The position numbers and the translations under genes were made by a program. Below, piece by piece: positions 27,068-34,850 of a stretch of DNA of 64,000 nt (positions are counted from its first letter, which is position 1; each line of letters opens with the position of its first letter). Source of the DNA: Methanolinea sp. UBA277 (GTDB lineage Archaea > Halobacteriota > Methanomicrobia > Methanomicrobiales > Methanospirillaceae); the NCBI GenBank assembly GCA_002499905.1, contig DANP01000020.1, positions 62,001 to 126,000 of the forward strand, in the 5' to 3' direction. Under the pieces are notes generated by a model that did not search any database, was not told where the DNA came from, and worked only from the letters and a program-made list of their open reading frames with translations.

Positions 27068-28071
27068 CAGGCCGCCTCCGAGAGGAGTTCATCGACCATC
27101 TGTCCCGGGGAGAATGGGACGATGTCATCGTATCCCTGGCCGGTGCCGAGAAACATCAGCGGTTTTCCGATGGTGTGCGCAATGGAGATGGCCGCCCCGC
27201 CCCGGGGGTCCATGTCCGCCTTGGTCAGCACCACCGCATCGGTACCCACCGATTTTTCGAACTCAAAGGCCCGGACCACGGCGTCGTTCCCGGCGACCGC
27301 CTCGTCCACGTAGACGATCAGGTCGGGTTTCATGACCCGCCGTATCTTGTCGAGCTGGTTCATCAGATTCACCCGGTTATGGAACCTGCCGGCGGTGTCG
27401 GCGAGCACTACGTCAATGTGGTTGGCCTCGGCATGCTGGACGGCGTCAAAGAGGACCGCTGAAGGGTCGGCGCCCTGCTGGTGCTGGATGATCCTGATGC
27501 CGATCCGGCTGGCATGGACATCGATCTGCTCGATTGCTCCGGCGCGGAAGGTGTCCCCGGCACCGATCACCACCGAGAATCCGTTCTTCTTGAGATATGC
27601 GCCGATCTTTGCCACGGTGGTGGTCTTTCCTGTACCGTTCACCCCGGTGAACAGGATCTTGACCGGGCGTTCGTGATTGTTGATATAGGAGACGAGGTCG
27701 AAACCTTCGCCGAGGACGTCCAGGAGAGCGCCTTTGAGGGCCGATAAGACGATGGTATCCACCCGCTCGCCGATCTTCCTCCGTTCCCCGGTGAGGTCCT
27801 TGCGGATATGGGCGATGATCTCATCGGCGACCGGGAGGGCAACGTCGTTCTCGAGCAGGACCATCTCCAGCTCGAAGAGCGGCTCTTCGATGTCCTTCTC
27901 CGAAATGATGAACTCGCGATCAGTGACCAGCACCCTGACCTTGCCGAGGAGTGACGGGTCCTTCTTCTCCGGCTTTGGGGCTGCCGGAGCGGACTCAGCT
28001 GAAGCAGTGGCTATGCGCTCCTCAAAACCGGTGGTGATCTTCTGCAGCTTTTCACGGAGCCCGTCAAACAT
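27067..28071 (-). CDS. ftsY: Signal recognition particle receptor FtsY
   Basis: 334 residues. After a short acidic/basic N-terminal region comes the NG domain with P-loop G-V-N-G-T-G-K-T-T near residue 145, D-T-A-G-R at G3 and T-K-A-D at G4. The short N-terminal extension is typical of archaeal receptors that attach peripherally to the membrane. It lies directly upstream of srp54. Confidence 0.96.
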   Translation of the reverse strand: MFDGLREKLQKITTGFEERIATASAESAPAAPKPEKKDPSLLGKVRVLVTDREFIISEKDIEEPLFELEMVLLENDVALPVADEIIAHIRKDLTGERRKIGERVDTIVLSALKGALLDVLGEGFDLVSYINNHERPVKILFTGVNGTGKTTTVAKIGAYLKKNGFSVVIGAGDTFRAGAIEQIDVHASRIGIRIIQHQQGADPSAVLFDAVQHAEANHIDVVLADTAGRFHNRVNLMNQLDKIRRVMKPDLIVYVDEAVAGNDAVVRAFEFEKSVGTDAVVLTKADMDPRGGAAISIAHTIGKPLMFLGTGQGYDDIVPFSPGQMVDELLSEAA

Positions 28072-28084
28072 GGCAGAATCCCGT

Positions 28085-28579
28085 TCAATCCTCTTCTTCG
28101 TTCCGGGGTTTCTTCGGAGGTACCGGCATGACCGGCGCCATAGGGGGTGCCTGCGCCTGCTGATAGGCGAGGTCGATCCTGCGGGCGATCTCGTTCATCT
28201 GCCCCCGGATGCGGTCCAGGGTCTCGGCAACCTTCTTTCCCGATGCTTCCATTTCGGTGATCCGGTCTCTCAGGTAGTCCTGGGCACCGGCGTTGAGCTT
28301 CTCAACAATCACTTCGGATCCGATATTCACCAGGATCCGGTCCGGCTCCGGCACTTGTGCCCTGACGCTGACCCCCCCGCCGATCTGGAGGAGGACTATG
28401 CTGTCCGGTGATCCGGAGAGGGCTTCCAGGGTCTCGATCGCGGCATGCGCCTCCATCCTGCCATCTTCGAGCAATGCGAGCTGCTGGGAGAATATCTCTG
28501 CCTGCTGACGGTACTCGTTCAGGTAGAGCTGGAGGGACTGGATCTCCCGTGGGTCAACGCGGTCCACCCTACTCACCAT
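28085..28579 (-). CDS. pfdA: Prefoldin alpha subunit
   Basis: 164 residues with two long coiled-coil regions (about 10-50 and 95-140) separated by a short beta region (V-L-L-Q-I-G-G-G-V-S-V), the prefoldin alpha plan. The tail is rich in Pro, Ala and acidic residues. Prefoldin is a hexamer that captures unfolded proteins for the thermosome. The start overlaps the end of the L18Ae gene by 11 nt; GTG codons slightly downstream are possible starts. Confidence 0.92.
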   Translation of the reverse strand: MVSRVDRVDPREIQSLQLYLNEYRQQAEIFSQQLALLEDGRMEAHAAIETLEALSGSPDSIVLLQIGGGVSVRAQVPEPDRILVNIGSEVIVEKLNAGAQDYLRDRITEMEASGKKVAETLDRIRGQMNEIARRIDLAYQQAQAPPMAPVMPVPPKKPRNEEED

Positions 28580-28769
28580 TCAGGGCTTTGACGATATTCA
28601 CGGTGATATATCTGCGTTTCAGGCGGTGTTTGCTCCCGATGACCGCGAGGGTCCGTTCTTTTGCCTGCGTCTCGTTCGGGGCAGCAATAACCTTGGTATA
28701 CGGGTGCCATTCACCATCAATGGAGAAGGTCCCCTTCACTTCGAACTGTCTGTTTTCCATCATCTTCAC
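28569..28769 (-). CDS. rpl18a: 50S ribosomal protein L18Ae (LX)
   Basis: 66 residues. F-E-V-K-G-T-F and the C-terminal L-K-R-R-Y-I-T-V match archaeal LX/L18Ae. It lies between aIF-6 and prefoldin alpha, the standard archaeal context, with overlaps at both ends. M4 could also be the start. Confidence 0.94.
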   Translation of the reverse strand: MKMMENRQFEVKGTFSIDGEWHPYTKVIAAPNETQAKERTLAVIGSKHRLKRRYITVNIVKALNGE

Positions 28770-29428
28770 TCCAGAAATCCAAATACGTCCTCAATTCTCC
28801 CAAGCTCAAATCCGCTCGTCTCCTCGCCTGCCACGAACCCTGCCCGGTTGGCGACGAGGCCGGTTCCGACGAGGCCGGTTCCCATGTTCACCGAACCGGT
28901 CCCGATGGGGAGGTCGGTGACCTCCTCCAGCCGGGCGATCTCCTGGTGTGAGGTCCGGGGGTGCACCAGGATTCCGCGGTTCGTTGCCGCGGCAGCCATG
29001 CCGACGGTCTTGATGCCGGCGAGGGTGAGCCGGAGAACCCGGGTCCCGAGCAGTTCGCCGATTTCCTTTGCCATGGCCGTGGGCATGTCAGGGTGGATAC
29101 AGGTCAGCGTGTCATTGGTAAGGATGATATTTCCAGCTGCATTCATGCTCCGCTCGAGCAGGTAGACTTCACGGTATTCCCGCAGGAGGGAAACTTCGCT
29201 CTCGGAGGCAAGACCGCTCACGATAAAACCGCGGTTGTTGCCGGCCAGCAGCGAACCGACGATCTCGCTCCCCTGGATAGTGGTGGTCACCAGGTCCACA
29301 CCGAGGATTTTGGTGAGCGCATTTCTGAACTCATCAGGTGCGGTCGGGGGGACGACGGCGATATCATCAAATACCCGGGAGAATACGCCTATATTCGAGT
29401 CCCCGCCGAATGAGATCGTCTTTACCAT
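28766..29428 (-). CDS. eif6: Translation initiation factor aIF-6
   Basis: 220 residues from the ATG at 29428, one nucleotide after the L31e stop codon; an upstream TTG-type start would lie inside L31e. The repeated pentein-type segments (N-R-G-F-I-V, T-N-R-G-I-L-V-H-P, A-N-R-A-G-F-V-A) are typical. aIF-6 binds the large ribosomal subunit and prevents joining to the small subunit. A local G-T-G-L-V duplication near residue 190 reflects a 15-nt tandem repeat in the DNA. Confidence 0.95.
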   Translation of the reverse strand: MVKTISFGGDSNIGVFSRVFDDIAVVPPTAPDEFRNALTKILGVDLVTTTIQGSEIVGSLLAGNNRGFIVSGLASESEVSLLREYREVYLLERSMNAAGNIILTNDTLTCIHPDMPTAMAKEIGELLGTRVLRLTLAGIKTVGMAAAATNRGILVHPRTSHQEIARLEEVTDLPIGTGSVNMGTGLVGTGLVANRAGFVAGEETSGFELGRIEDVFGFLE

Positions 29429-29429
29429 C

Positions 29430-29693
29430 TTATTCCTCAGCAAGCTCTGCCTGAACCTGCCCGTCGTCGAATTTCATGGCCCGGACGCGGATGCGGGACG
29501 GCGGATTCTCGGCGCCACGGTCCCAGACCTTCTCGTTGATGGTCCGGTCCAGCTTCACGTCCGTGCTCTTCATGTGCTTCTCGAGATACTTCCGGATATC
29601 CTTGATCGCGGTTCTGCTCCGTTTCCACCGCGGCGCCCGTCTGGTATCGCGGAGAGGGATGATATAGATTTGTTCGTTCTCTTTCTCGGCCAT
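29430..29693 (-). CDS. rpl31e: 50S ribosomal protein L31e
   Basis: 87 residues; I-I-P-L-R-D-T-R-R-A-P-R-W-K-R near residue 11 is the L31e signature. Located 2 nt after the L39e gene and directly before aIF-6, as in other euryarchaea. Confidence 0.95.
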   Translation of the reverse strand: MAEKENEQIYIIPLRDTRRAPRWKRSRTAIKDIRKYLEKHMKSTDVKLDRTINEKVWDRGAENPPSRIRVRAMKFDDGQVQAELAEE

Positions 29694-29695
29694 TC

Positions 29696-29848
29696 CTACA
29701 CCTTCAGGCTGCTCCTTCTCCAGTTACGGCGCCGGGGATGGGAGACAACGTGCCGTTTGGTACGGAGTAACACCCATTGCGGAACCCTCCTGTTCTGTTC
29801 ACATGCCTTTGCCAGTCTCAGTTTGTAACCTTTTGTGGACTTACTCAT
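29696..29848 (-). CDS. rpl39e: 50S ribosomal protein L39e
   Basis: 50 residues, very basic: starts M-S-K-S-T-K-G-Y-K-L and contains N-R-R-V-P-Q-W-V and R-R-R-N-W-R-R-S-S-L. This matches the short L39e protein found in the polypeptide exit tunnel. An in-frame ATG two codons earlier (29854) exists, but M-S-K is the family start. It overlaps the end of the PP-loop gene by 8 nt. Confidence 0.95.
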   Translation of the reverse strand: MSKSTKGYKLRLAKACEQNRRVPQWVLLRTKRHVVSHPRRRNWRRSSLKV

Positions 29849-30452
29849 ATGCATTCACCCCCGCTTCCGGGGCCCGGTCCAGCACAACCGACTGCTGGTG
29901 GTCCCGGGGAAAGAAGGAAAGGACATCAAGACCCCGGTTCCGGAGTGCCTCCCGTATCCATCGCTCGTAGTCGCCGTTCTCGACGTTACCGGTCTCACCC
30001 GTGGCGATGATGAAGTTCCGTGCTGCAAGGCGGTCAACCTCCCGCCAGCCGTACCCCAGGAGCGGCCGGATGTACGAACACCCGGTCCGGTCCTGGAGGC
30101 TCCGGACTTCGTCGCGGGAGAGCATAGGGACGCGGTCATCCATCCGGGTGCCGTCGGCAACCACGGGATACTCCCGGCAGAGCGACGCGACTGCATGGCG
30201 GTGGACCTCGCAGATGGCCTCGTTCGGGTATCCGCAGGCAACCACCATGTCCGCAATCCTCTCCAGGAATCCTTCCTCAAAGACCCTTTTCTTCCAGGGA
30301 AACCCCAGGATCCGTGCCGCCTTCTCTGCAGCCCCGGCCTCCTGGCCGGGAGAGAAGACAAAGGTATTCAGCTCGACCTCGTAGGTACGGGAGAGCAGCT
30401 CGGCCGCAAGCGCGCTGTCTTTCCCGCCGCTGAAGAGCACCCCTGCCTTCAT
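29841..30452 (-). CDS. PP-loop (ATP pyrophosphatase-like) protein
   Basis: 203 residues. V-L-F-S-G-G-K-D-S-A-L at residues 5-15 is the PP-loop for ATP adenylation chemistry, as in tRNA thiolation and other amide- or thio-forming enzymes; A-D-G-T-R-M-D-D-R is a second conserved block. The family is archaeal and located with ribosomal genes, so an RNA-modification function is plausible, but the substrate is not known. Overlaps on both sides show it belongs to the superoperon. Confidence 0.82.
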   Translation of the reverse strand: MKAGVLFSGGKDSALAAELLSRTYEVELNTFVFSPGQEAGAAEKAARILGFPWKKRVFEEGFLERIADMVVACGYPNEAICEVHRHAVASLCREYPVVADGTRMDDRVPMLSRDEVRSLQDRTGCSYIRPLLGYGWREVDRLAARNFIIATGETGNVENGDYERWIREALRNRGLDVLSFFPRDHQQSVVLDRAPEAGVNAYE

Positions 30453-30790
30453 CCCTTTCTTCTGATGTTGAATTCGCGTTTTGCCGGCTGAATCTGCTGG
30501 AGCAGGGCTCTCAGCTGGTCATCCGTAATCTTCTCTTTCAAGCGGCCGCTCTGGGCGAGAAGGACGAGCTGCTGCTCAACGGCCCGGGCGAACTCGGGAC
30601 GGGTGAGCTTGACGGTATTGAGCCGTTCTCGTGCTTCCGGCTCAAGGACCTGCATGAGGATCATATGGATCTGGGCTTCGGCTTGCTTCTGCCGCTCGAT
30701 CTCCTCCTGCATCTGCTGCTGGTCTGCTGTCTGCTGCTGCATCTGCGCCATGCGCCTCTTCCGCAGTTCAGCAAGCTCGTCGTCTGCCAT
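30449..30790 (-). CDS. DNA-binding protein of the PDCD5/TFAR19 family
   Basis: 113 residues from the ATG at 30790. A Gln-rich helix (residues ~10-35) is followed by the compact helical core with E-A-R-E-R-L-N-T-V-K-L-T-R and a basic C-terminus K-R-E-F-N-I-R-R. This matches archaeal PDCD5-like proteins encoded next to S19e. They bind nucleic acid in vitro; the cellular function is unclear. Confidence 0.92.
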   Translation of the reverse strand: MADDELAELRKRRMAQMQQQTADQQQMQEEIERQKQAEAQIHMILMQVLEPEARERLNTVKLTRPEFARAVEQQLVLLAQSGRLKEKITDDQLRALLQQIQPAKREFNIRRKG

Positions 30791-30802
30791 GGGCACCCTC
30801 GA

Positions 30803-31249
30803 TCAGGCGGTCTGTCCGGCCGAAGACGGGGCGCTCCCCGTGGCCAGAGTATGCGCAAGATTGTCCATGAAGGACATCCCCCGGGGGGAGACCTTTCGCC
30901 CGGTCTTATCGTGGGTGATCAGTCCTGCCGCCTCCAGCTGCTGGAGCGACTTGCGCAGGATCGATCCGCTCCCCTTCCGGAACTGGCTGGGCCGTGAGCC
31001 CCGGTCCTTCTTGCCGCCATAGAATGTTCTCATCCGCTCAACACCGATCGGACCGTCGATATATACCCGGCGCAGAATGGATGCGACCCGGACAAACCAC
31101 CACTCGGGGTCTTCCGGAGGCATCTCCTTGTGCACCCCGGTCTTTGCGAACTGTGCCCAATCGGGGGGTTGTATCTCCGGCCTCTTCTTCAGCTCCGCTG
31201 AGAGAGCCCGAATAAAGCGATCGGCCGGAACATCGTATACCGTTGTCAT
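30803..31249 (-). CDS. rps19e: 30S ribosomal protein S19e
   Basis: 148 residues. T-V-Y-D-V-P-A-D near the start, W-W-F-V-R-V-A-S-I-L-R-R-V-Y in the middle and the C-terminal H-D-K-T-G-R segment match S19e. It is the first gene of the superoperon that continues to 21245 and has a clear TATA element upstream. Confidence 0.95.
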   Translation of the reverse strand: MTTVYDVPADRFIRALSAELKKRPEIQPPDWAQFAKTGVHKEMPPEDPEWWFVRVASILRRVYIDGPIGVERMRTFYGGKKDRGSRPSQFRKGSGSILRKSLQQLEAAGLITHDKTGRKVSPRGMSFMDNLAHTLATGSAPSSAGQTA

Positions 31250-31310
31250 CCTGGAAACCTCATTGTCACCGAATTGATGTAACAGTCTTTACATATTGGT
31301 TCATAATACT

Positions 31311-31320
31311 TTTATATATT
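31311..31320 (-). promoter_or_regulatory. TATA box upstream of S19e
   Basis: On the minus strand AATATATAAA lies about 65 nt before the S19e start, in the AT-rich gap after yhbY. It probably drives the translation superoperon. Confidence 0.5.
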
Positions 31321-31358
31321 TCGAGCATATCGCCGCCGCAGAACCGGGCACTGCCGGC

Positions 31359-31604
31359 TCACTTCTTCCGGCGGCGGGCAAGCACGAAGGTCTTCCCCCG
31401 GACCTCGACCAGGTCTGACCCGGACCTGGCGGCCACGTCTTCGAAATCGATCTCGGTATTTGAGAGTACCTTCACCTTCACGATCTTCCGCTTCTCGAGT
31501 TGCTGGATGATCTCTTCCACAACCGTTCCGGTGCATCCCTGCTTCCCGATCCAGACCGTGGGCCGGAGCTCCTGCATGGCATGGTCATTCTTTTCGGATT
31601 TCAC
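31359..31604 (-). CDS. YhbY/CRM-domain RNA-binding protein
   Basis: 81 residues from a GTG at 31604, which is preceded by GGAGGAG with good spacing; this is better supported than a frame extension to 31640 or the internal ATG at 31577. The domain shows P-T-V-W-I-G-K-Q-G-C-T near residue 16 (the GxxG loop family) and L-V-E-V-R-G-K-T-F-V-L-A-R-R-R near the end. CRM proteins bind pre-ribosomal RNA or introns. It overlaps the RNase P subunit gene by 20 nt. Confidence 0.85.
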   Translation of the reverse strand: MKSEKNDHAMQELRPTVWIGKQGCTGTVVEEIIQQLEKRKIVKVKVLSNTEIDFEDVAARSGSDLVEVRGKTFVLARRRKK

Positions 31605-31908
31605 GTCGCTCCTCCAGAGGAAATCGCATCTGCCTCCCACACTCCCCGCAGGTGACGATCACTTTCCCGCGGTGGATCCGCACCCGCATGTTCCTTCCCG
31701 GGACCAGGAACGCGTAGCAGTAGCGGCAGAACTGCCGCCGGAACCTGCGCTCGATCCGCACCCGCTGGCGCATGGCAATCCTGCGTGCCAGCTCAACACA
31801 GCGGTGGCTGACCGCAGGGTCCTCAGGGTAGAACTCCCGCGCCCGGGCAAAAAGGATGGCGATCCTCTCCCGTGCTATCTTCTTTGCATGGGGTGGCGGA
31901 GAACGCAT
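31585..31908 (-). CDS. rnp4: RNase P protein component 4 (Rpp21/Rpr2)
   Basis: 107 residues. Two N-terminal helices are followed by a zinc ribbon with C-R-Y-C and C-G-E-C spaced about 25 residues apart. This is the archaeal Rpp21 protein that acts with the RNase P RNA in removing tRNA 5' leaders. It is translationally coupled to the YhbY-like gene. Confidence 0.92.
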   Translation of the reverse strand: MRSPPPHAKKIARERIAILFARAREFYPEDPAVSHRCVELARRIAMRQRVRIERRFRRQFCRYCYAFLVPGRNMRVRIHRGKVIVTCGECGRQMRFPLEERREIRKE

Positions 31909-31962
31909 GTGCTCACCTGGCTCTCTCCCAGTATGCGCTCTCCGAAGAGATATAGAGGGCGG

Positions 31963-32607
31963 TTACGGAATCCTCCGGGTGTTCCGGGAGAGTTCCCCAG
32001 GTTGCCGGAGAATGAATACCCGCCGGTCGCGGATCTCCAGTCTCCCCTCGCAGAAGAGGCGGATGGCAGCGGGAAGGCACCGGTGCTCCTGTTCGAGAAT
32101 CCGGCCGGCGAGGCTCTCCTCATCGTCATCCTCCATGACCTGGACACAGGCCTGGACGATAATCGGGCCGGTATCCATCCCCTCATCAACAAAGTGAACG
32201 GTACAGCCGGATACTTTCACCCCGTATCCGAATGCCTGGCGCTGGGCATGGAGACCGGGGAAGGCCGGGAGGAGTGCGGGATGGATGTTGATCATCTTCC
32301 CCTGCAGTTCGTGGACGATCCCGGCCCCGACAATCCGCATGTAGCCGGCAAGGATATACAGATCTGCCCCGAGGCTCACCAGGACGTCCAGCAGGGCCTG
32401 TTCAAAGGCATCTTTCGAGTGACAGGCAGCAAAATCAACGATGAACACCGGTATTCCGGCCTTTTCGGCCCGGGTTATGGCATAGGCAGACGGGTTGTCG
32501 GTCACCAGCCCGCAGCAGACTGCCGGAATATCGCCGGTGGCAATGGCATCGATGACGGCCTGGAAGTTCGATCCCCGTCCCGAGGCAAGTACCGCGATGC
32601 GCTTCAT
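31963..32607 (-). CDS. purN: Phosphoribosylglycinamide formyltransferase PurN
   Basis: 214 residues from the ATG at 32607, preceded by GGTGAGG. V-L-A-S-G-R-G-S-N-F-Q is the phosphate-binding loop; I-N-I-H-P-A-L-L-P-A-F and the later D-T-G-P-I-I contain the catalytic Asn, His and Asp. It uses 10-formyl-tetrahydrofolate to formylate GAR in purine synthesis. Methanogens often use PurT instead, so a folate-type PurN is worth noting; I cannot confirm which C1 carrier it uses. Confidence 0.9.
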   Translation of the reverse strand: MKRIAVLASGRGSNFQAVIDAIATGDIPAVCCGLVTDNPSAYAITRAEKAGIPVFIVDFAACHSKDAFEQALLDVLVSLGADLYILAGYMRIVGAGIVHELQGKMINIHPALLPAFPGLHAQRQAFGYGVKVSGCTVHFVDEGMDTGPIIVQACVQVMEDDDEESLAGRILEQEHRCLPAAIRLFCEGRLEIRDRRVFILRQPGELSRNTRRIP

Positions 32608-32622
32608 GGCCTCACCGTTCAC

Positions 32623-33891
32623 TCAGCCCTCGGAGGGTGCCGGCGGGGTATGCAGGATCATCTTGATCTTTACGATCCGCCGGGAGAGCATCTGCATGAC
32701 CACCAGCGAGACATGGCTCTCCGGGATATGCACACTCTCTCCAGGGTGCGGGATATGTCCGAGACGTTCGATGAGCAGGCCCCCGATGGTCTCGTACGAT
32801 TCGTGAACCGGAAGACTGATGTCCAGTTCGTCGTTGAGGTCCTCAACCCAGATCTTTGCATCCACGAGGTAGGTCCCTTCCGCGATCTTCTGGATCTCAG
32901 GCTCCTCACGGTCAAACTCGTCGAGGATATCCCCTACCAGCTCCTCGAGGATGTCCTCCACGGTGACGATGCCCCCGAAGCTCCCGTACTCGTCAAGCAC
33001 GATGGCGATCTGAACCTTCCGTACCTGCAACTCCTTGAGGAGGTCGTCGATCTTCTTGGTCTCCGGGACAAAGAACGGGTCGTACATCAGTTCCTTGATG
33101 TGAACATTCCGCTTCCCGGAGAAGACCGTGGAGAAGACATCCTTGATGTTCAGGATCCCGATGATATTGTCGACCGAATCATGGTAGACCGGGATCCGCG
33201 AGAACCCGGTCTCGTTGAAGAGCTGCATCGCTTCCTCGAGGGTCTTGACATCCTCGATCAGGGCAACATCGACCCGGGGGGTCATGATCTCCCGGGTAAG
33301 GGTGTCCCCGAACTCGAGGACCGAATACAGCATCTCCCGCTCTTCCTGCTCGATGGTCCCCTCTTCCTTCCCCACCTCGATCCATTCCTTGATCTCCTCT
33401 TCGGTGACCATCGTCTCGCCGATCGCGGCAGACGCACCGAAGCGCCCGGTGATCTTCTCGATGGCCCAGATGACGGGGGAGAGAATTCTGGAGAGAATGA
33501 GGACCGGCTTTGCGATCGCCAGCGCGAGTTTCTCGGTATTCCGTGCCGCGTAGATCTTCGGGCCGATCTCCCCGAAGAAGAGGAGGAGGATGACCACGAT
33601 ACCGGTGGCAATGCCGACCCCGATATCGCCGAAGATACTGATGGTCACTGCCGTGGCGATGGCGGCTGCAGCGACGTTGACAACATTATTGCCGATCAGG
33701 ATGGCGATCAGGAAGCGGTTCGGCTTCTCCTTCAGTGCCGAGAGGGCTTTGGAACCCTTCTTCCCTTCGTTCAGCAGGGTCCTGACCTTTGCACGGGTGA
33801 TCGAAATGAGAGCGACTTCAGAGCTTGAGAAGAATGCGGAGAAGACGAGGCAGGCGATGAAGAGCAGAAGCAGCAGAATATCCTCAATCAT
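32623..33891 (-). CDS. CNNM/HlyC-CorC family membrane protein with CBS domains
   Basis: 422 residues from the ATG at 33891 (a GTG three codons earlier is possible). Residues ~1-170 form the DUF21 domain with four hydrophobic segments and two CBS domains follow (about 200-325, with I-P-V-Y-H-D-S-V-D-N-I and V-L-D-E-Y-G-S-F-G-G). A CorC/HlyC C-terminal domain ends the protein. Members are linked to Mg2+ or Na+ transport. A minus-strand TATA-like sequence at about 33967-33977 may be its promoter. Confidence 0.88.
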   Translation of the reverse strand: MIEDILLLLLFIACLVFSAFFSSSEVALISITRAKVRTLLNEGKKGSKALSALKEKPNRFLIAILIGNNVVNVAAAAIATAVTISIFGDIGVGIATGIVVILLLFFGEIGPKIYAARNTEKLALAIAKPVLILSRILSPVIWAIEKITGRFGASAAIGETMVTEEEIKEWIEVGKEEGTIEQEEREMLYSVLEFGDTLTREIMTPRVDVALIEDVKTLEEAMQLFNETGFSRIPVYHDSVDNIIGILNIKDVFSTVFSGKRNVHIKELMYDPFFVPETKKIDDLLKELQVRKVQIAIVLDEYGSFGGIVTVEDILEELVGDILDEFDREEPEIQKIAEGTYLVDAKIWVEDLNDELDISLPVHESYETIGGLLIERLGHIPHPGESVHIPESHVSLVVMQMLSRRIVKIKMILHTPPAPSEG

Positions 33892-33987
33892 TGGATCCAC
33901 GCCGCGGAGGCGGCCGATAGTGCTCTATGGTTCATATTACGAGGATTCACCTAACACTTCGTGTTCACGTTTTATAAACCCAGCGTT

Positions 33988-34809
33988 TCACCCAAAGAGC
34001 GAGCGGACATAACCAGCCTGGTCCCGGAGAAAGAGTATCTTTTCCTCTGATGAGAGGTCATGGTCGAAGTTCCGGTCTTCGATCTCGAAGGTGATGGTGC
34101 CGTCGAATCCGGCATCGGCGATATGGTGCAGGACGGCGGCTATCCGGGAGCTTCCGTTGACCGGGAGGTGCATGGCCCCCCCGTCGGCCTTCCCCAGGTG
34201 GACAGTAGCCAGCCGGTCGGCGCAGAGGTCGATGTAGGAGAAGACCTCTTCCACCGACTCGCCCATGGCATGGGAGACGTCGAGGGTGAACCAGAGCCAG
34301 GGTTCCTGGTCGAGGATCTCCCGGACAGCCTCAGGGGTGCAGAGGAGGGAATTGACCTTCCGTTCCATGTTCTCGATGGCCACCCTGACCCGCTTTCCCT
34401 GCACGGCATCATCGAGTTTCCGTATATAGAGATCGAAGCGGTGGTAATCCGGGGCGCTTGGCGGGCGTTTTGCCGTCCGCCGTCCGGGGTGCACGGTCAG
34501 CACATCGGCACCGGCGGCCTCGGCCAGTTCCACGGCTGCAATGGTGTAGTGCACCGAGACTACAGCCACCTTCGGGTTGATCGAGCAGGGATTGAGGTCG
34601 AGAATGGGTGCATGGACGGTGAGCGGCGAAAAACCAGGGTGCGCTTCGATGCAGGCGCATAATTCGGGGACGGGCTGCTCCCGGAGCCAGAAGTGCGGAG
34701 TCTCCACCCAGAACTCCAGGGTATCCAGTTCCGCCTCGGCAACCATATCGAAGATCTCACCGAGGGGATACTCATGGAAGAACATGCTCGAGACGGCAAG
34801 CCGTACCAT
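33988..34809 (-). CDS. Sugar phosphate isomerase/epimerase-like TIM barrel
   Basis: 273 residues. The AP endonuclease 2/xylose isomerase-like fold is suggested by L-T-V-H-A-P-I-L-D-L near residue 57, L-T-V-H-P-G-R-R, V-A-I-E-N-M-E, T-L-D-V-S-H-A-M, and V-H-L-G-K, with metal-binding His, Glu and Asp positions at strand ends. The substrate is unknown. It is divergently transcribed from xseA with only 41 nt between start codons. Confidence 0.82.
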   Translation of the reverse strand: MVRLAVSSMFFHEYPLGEIFDMVAEAELDTLEFWVETPHFWLREQPVPELCACIEAHPGFSPLTVHAPILDLNPCSINPKVAVVSVHYTIAAVELAEAAGADVLTVHPGRRTAKRPPSAPDYHRFDLYIRKLDDAVQGKRVRVAIENMERKVNSLLCTPEAVREILDQEPWLWFTLDVSHAMGESVEEVFSYIDLCADRLATVHLGKADGGAMHLPVNGSSRIAAVLHHIADAGFDGTITFEIEDRNFDHDLSSEEKILFLRDQAGYVRSLFG

Positions 34810-34850
34810 GATCCTAATTCATAATCCGCCGCCACCATAATAGTTCTTGC

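Noticed and set aside
26162..27313. 383-codon open frame on the plus strand
   Set aside because: Antisense to srp54 and ftsY, whose GTPase motifs are intact.
28840..28890. 15-nt tandem duplication as a regulatory repeat
   Set aside because: It lies inside the aIF-6 coding region and encodes a G-T-G-L-V duplication, so it is simply part of the protein.
31243..33828. 861-codon open frame on the plus strand
   Set aside because: It lies antisense to S19e/yhbY/rnp4/purN and the CNNM-type gene, all of which have clear families and start signals. High GC leaves the opposite frame open; the translation has no domain and an unnatural Asp/Arg/Leu/Pro bias.
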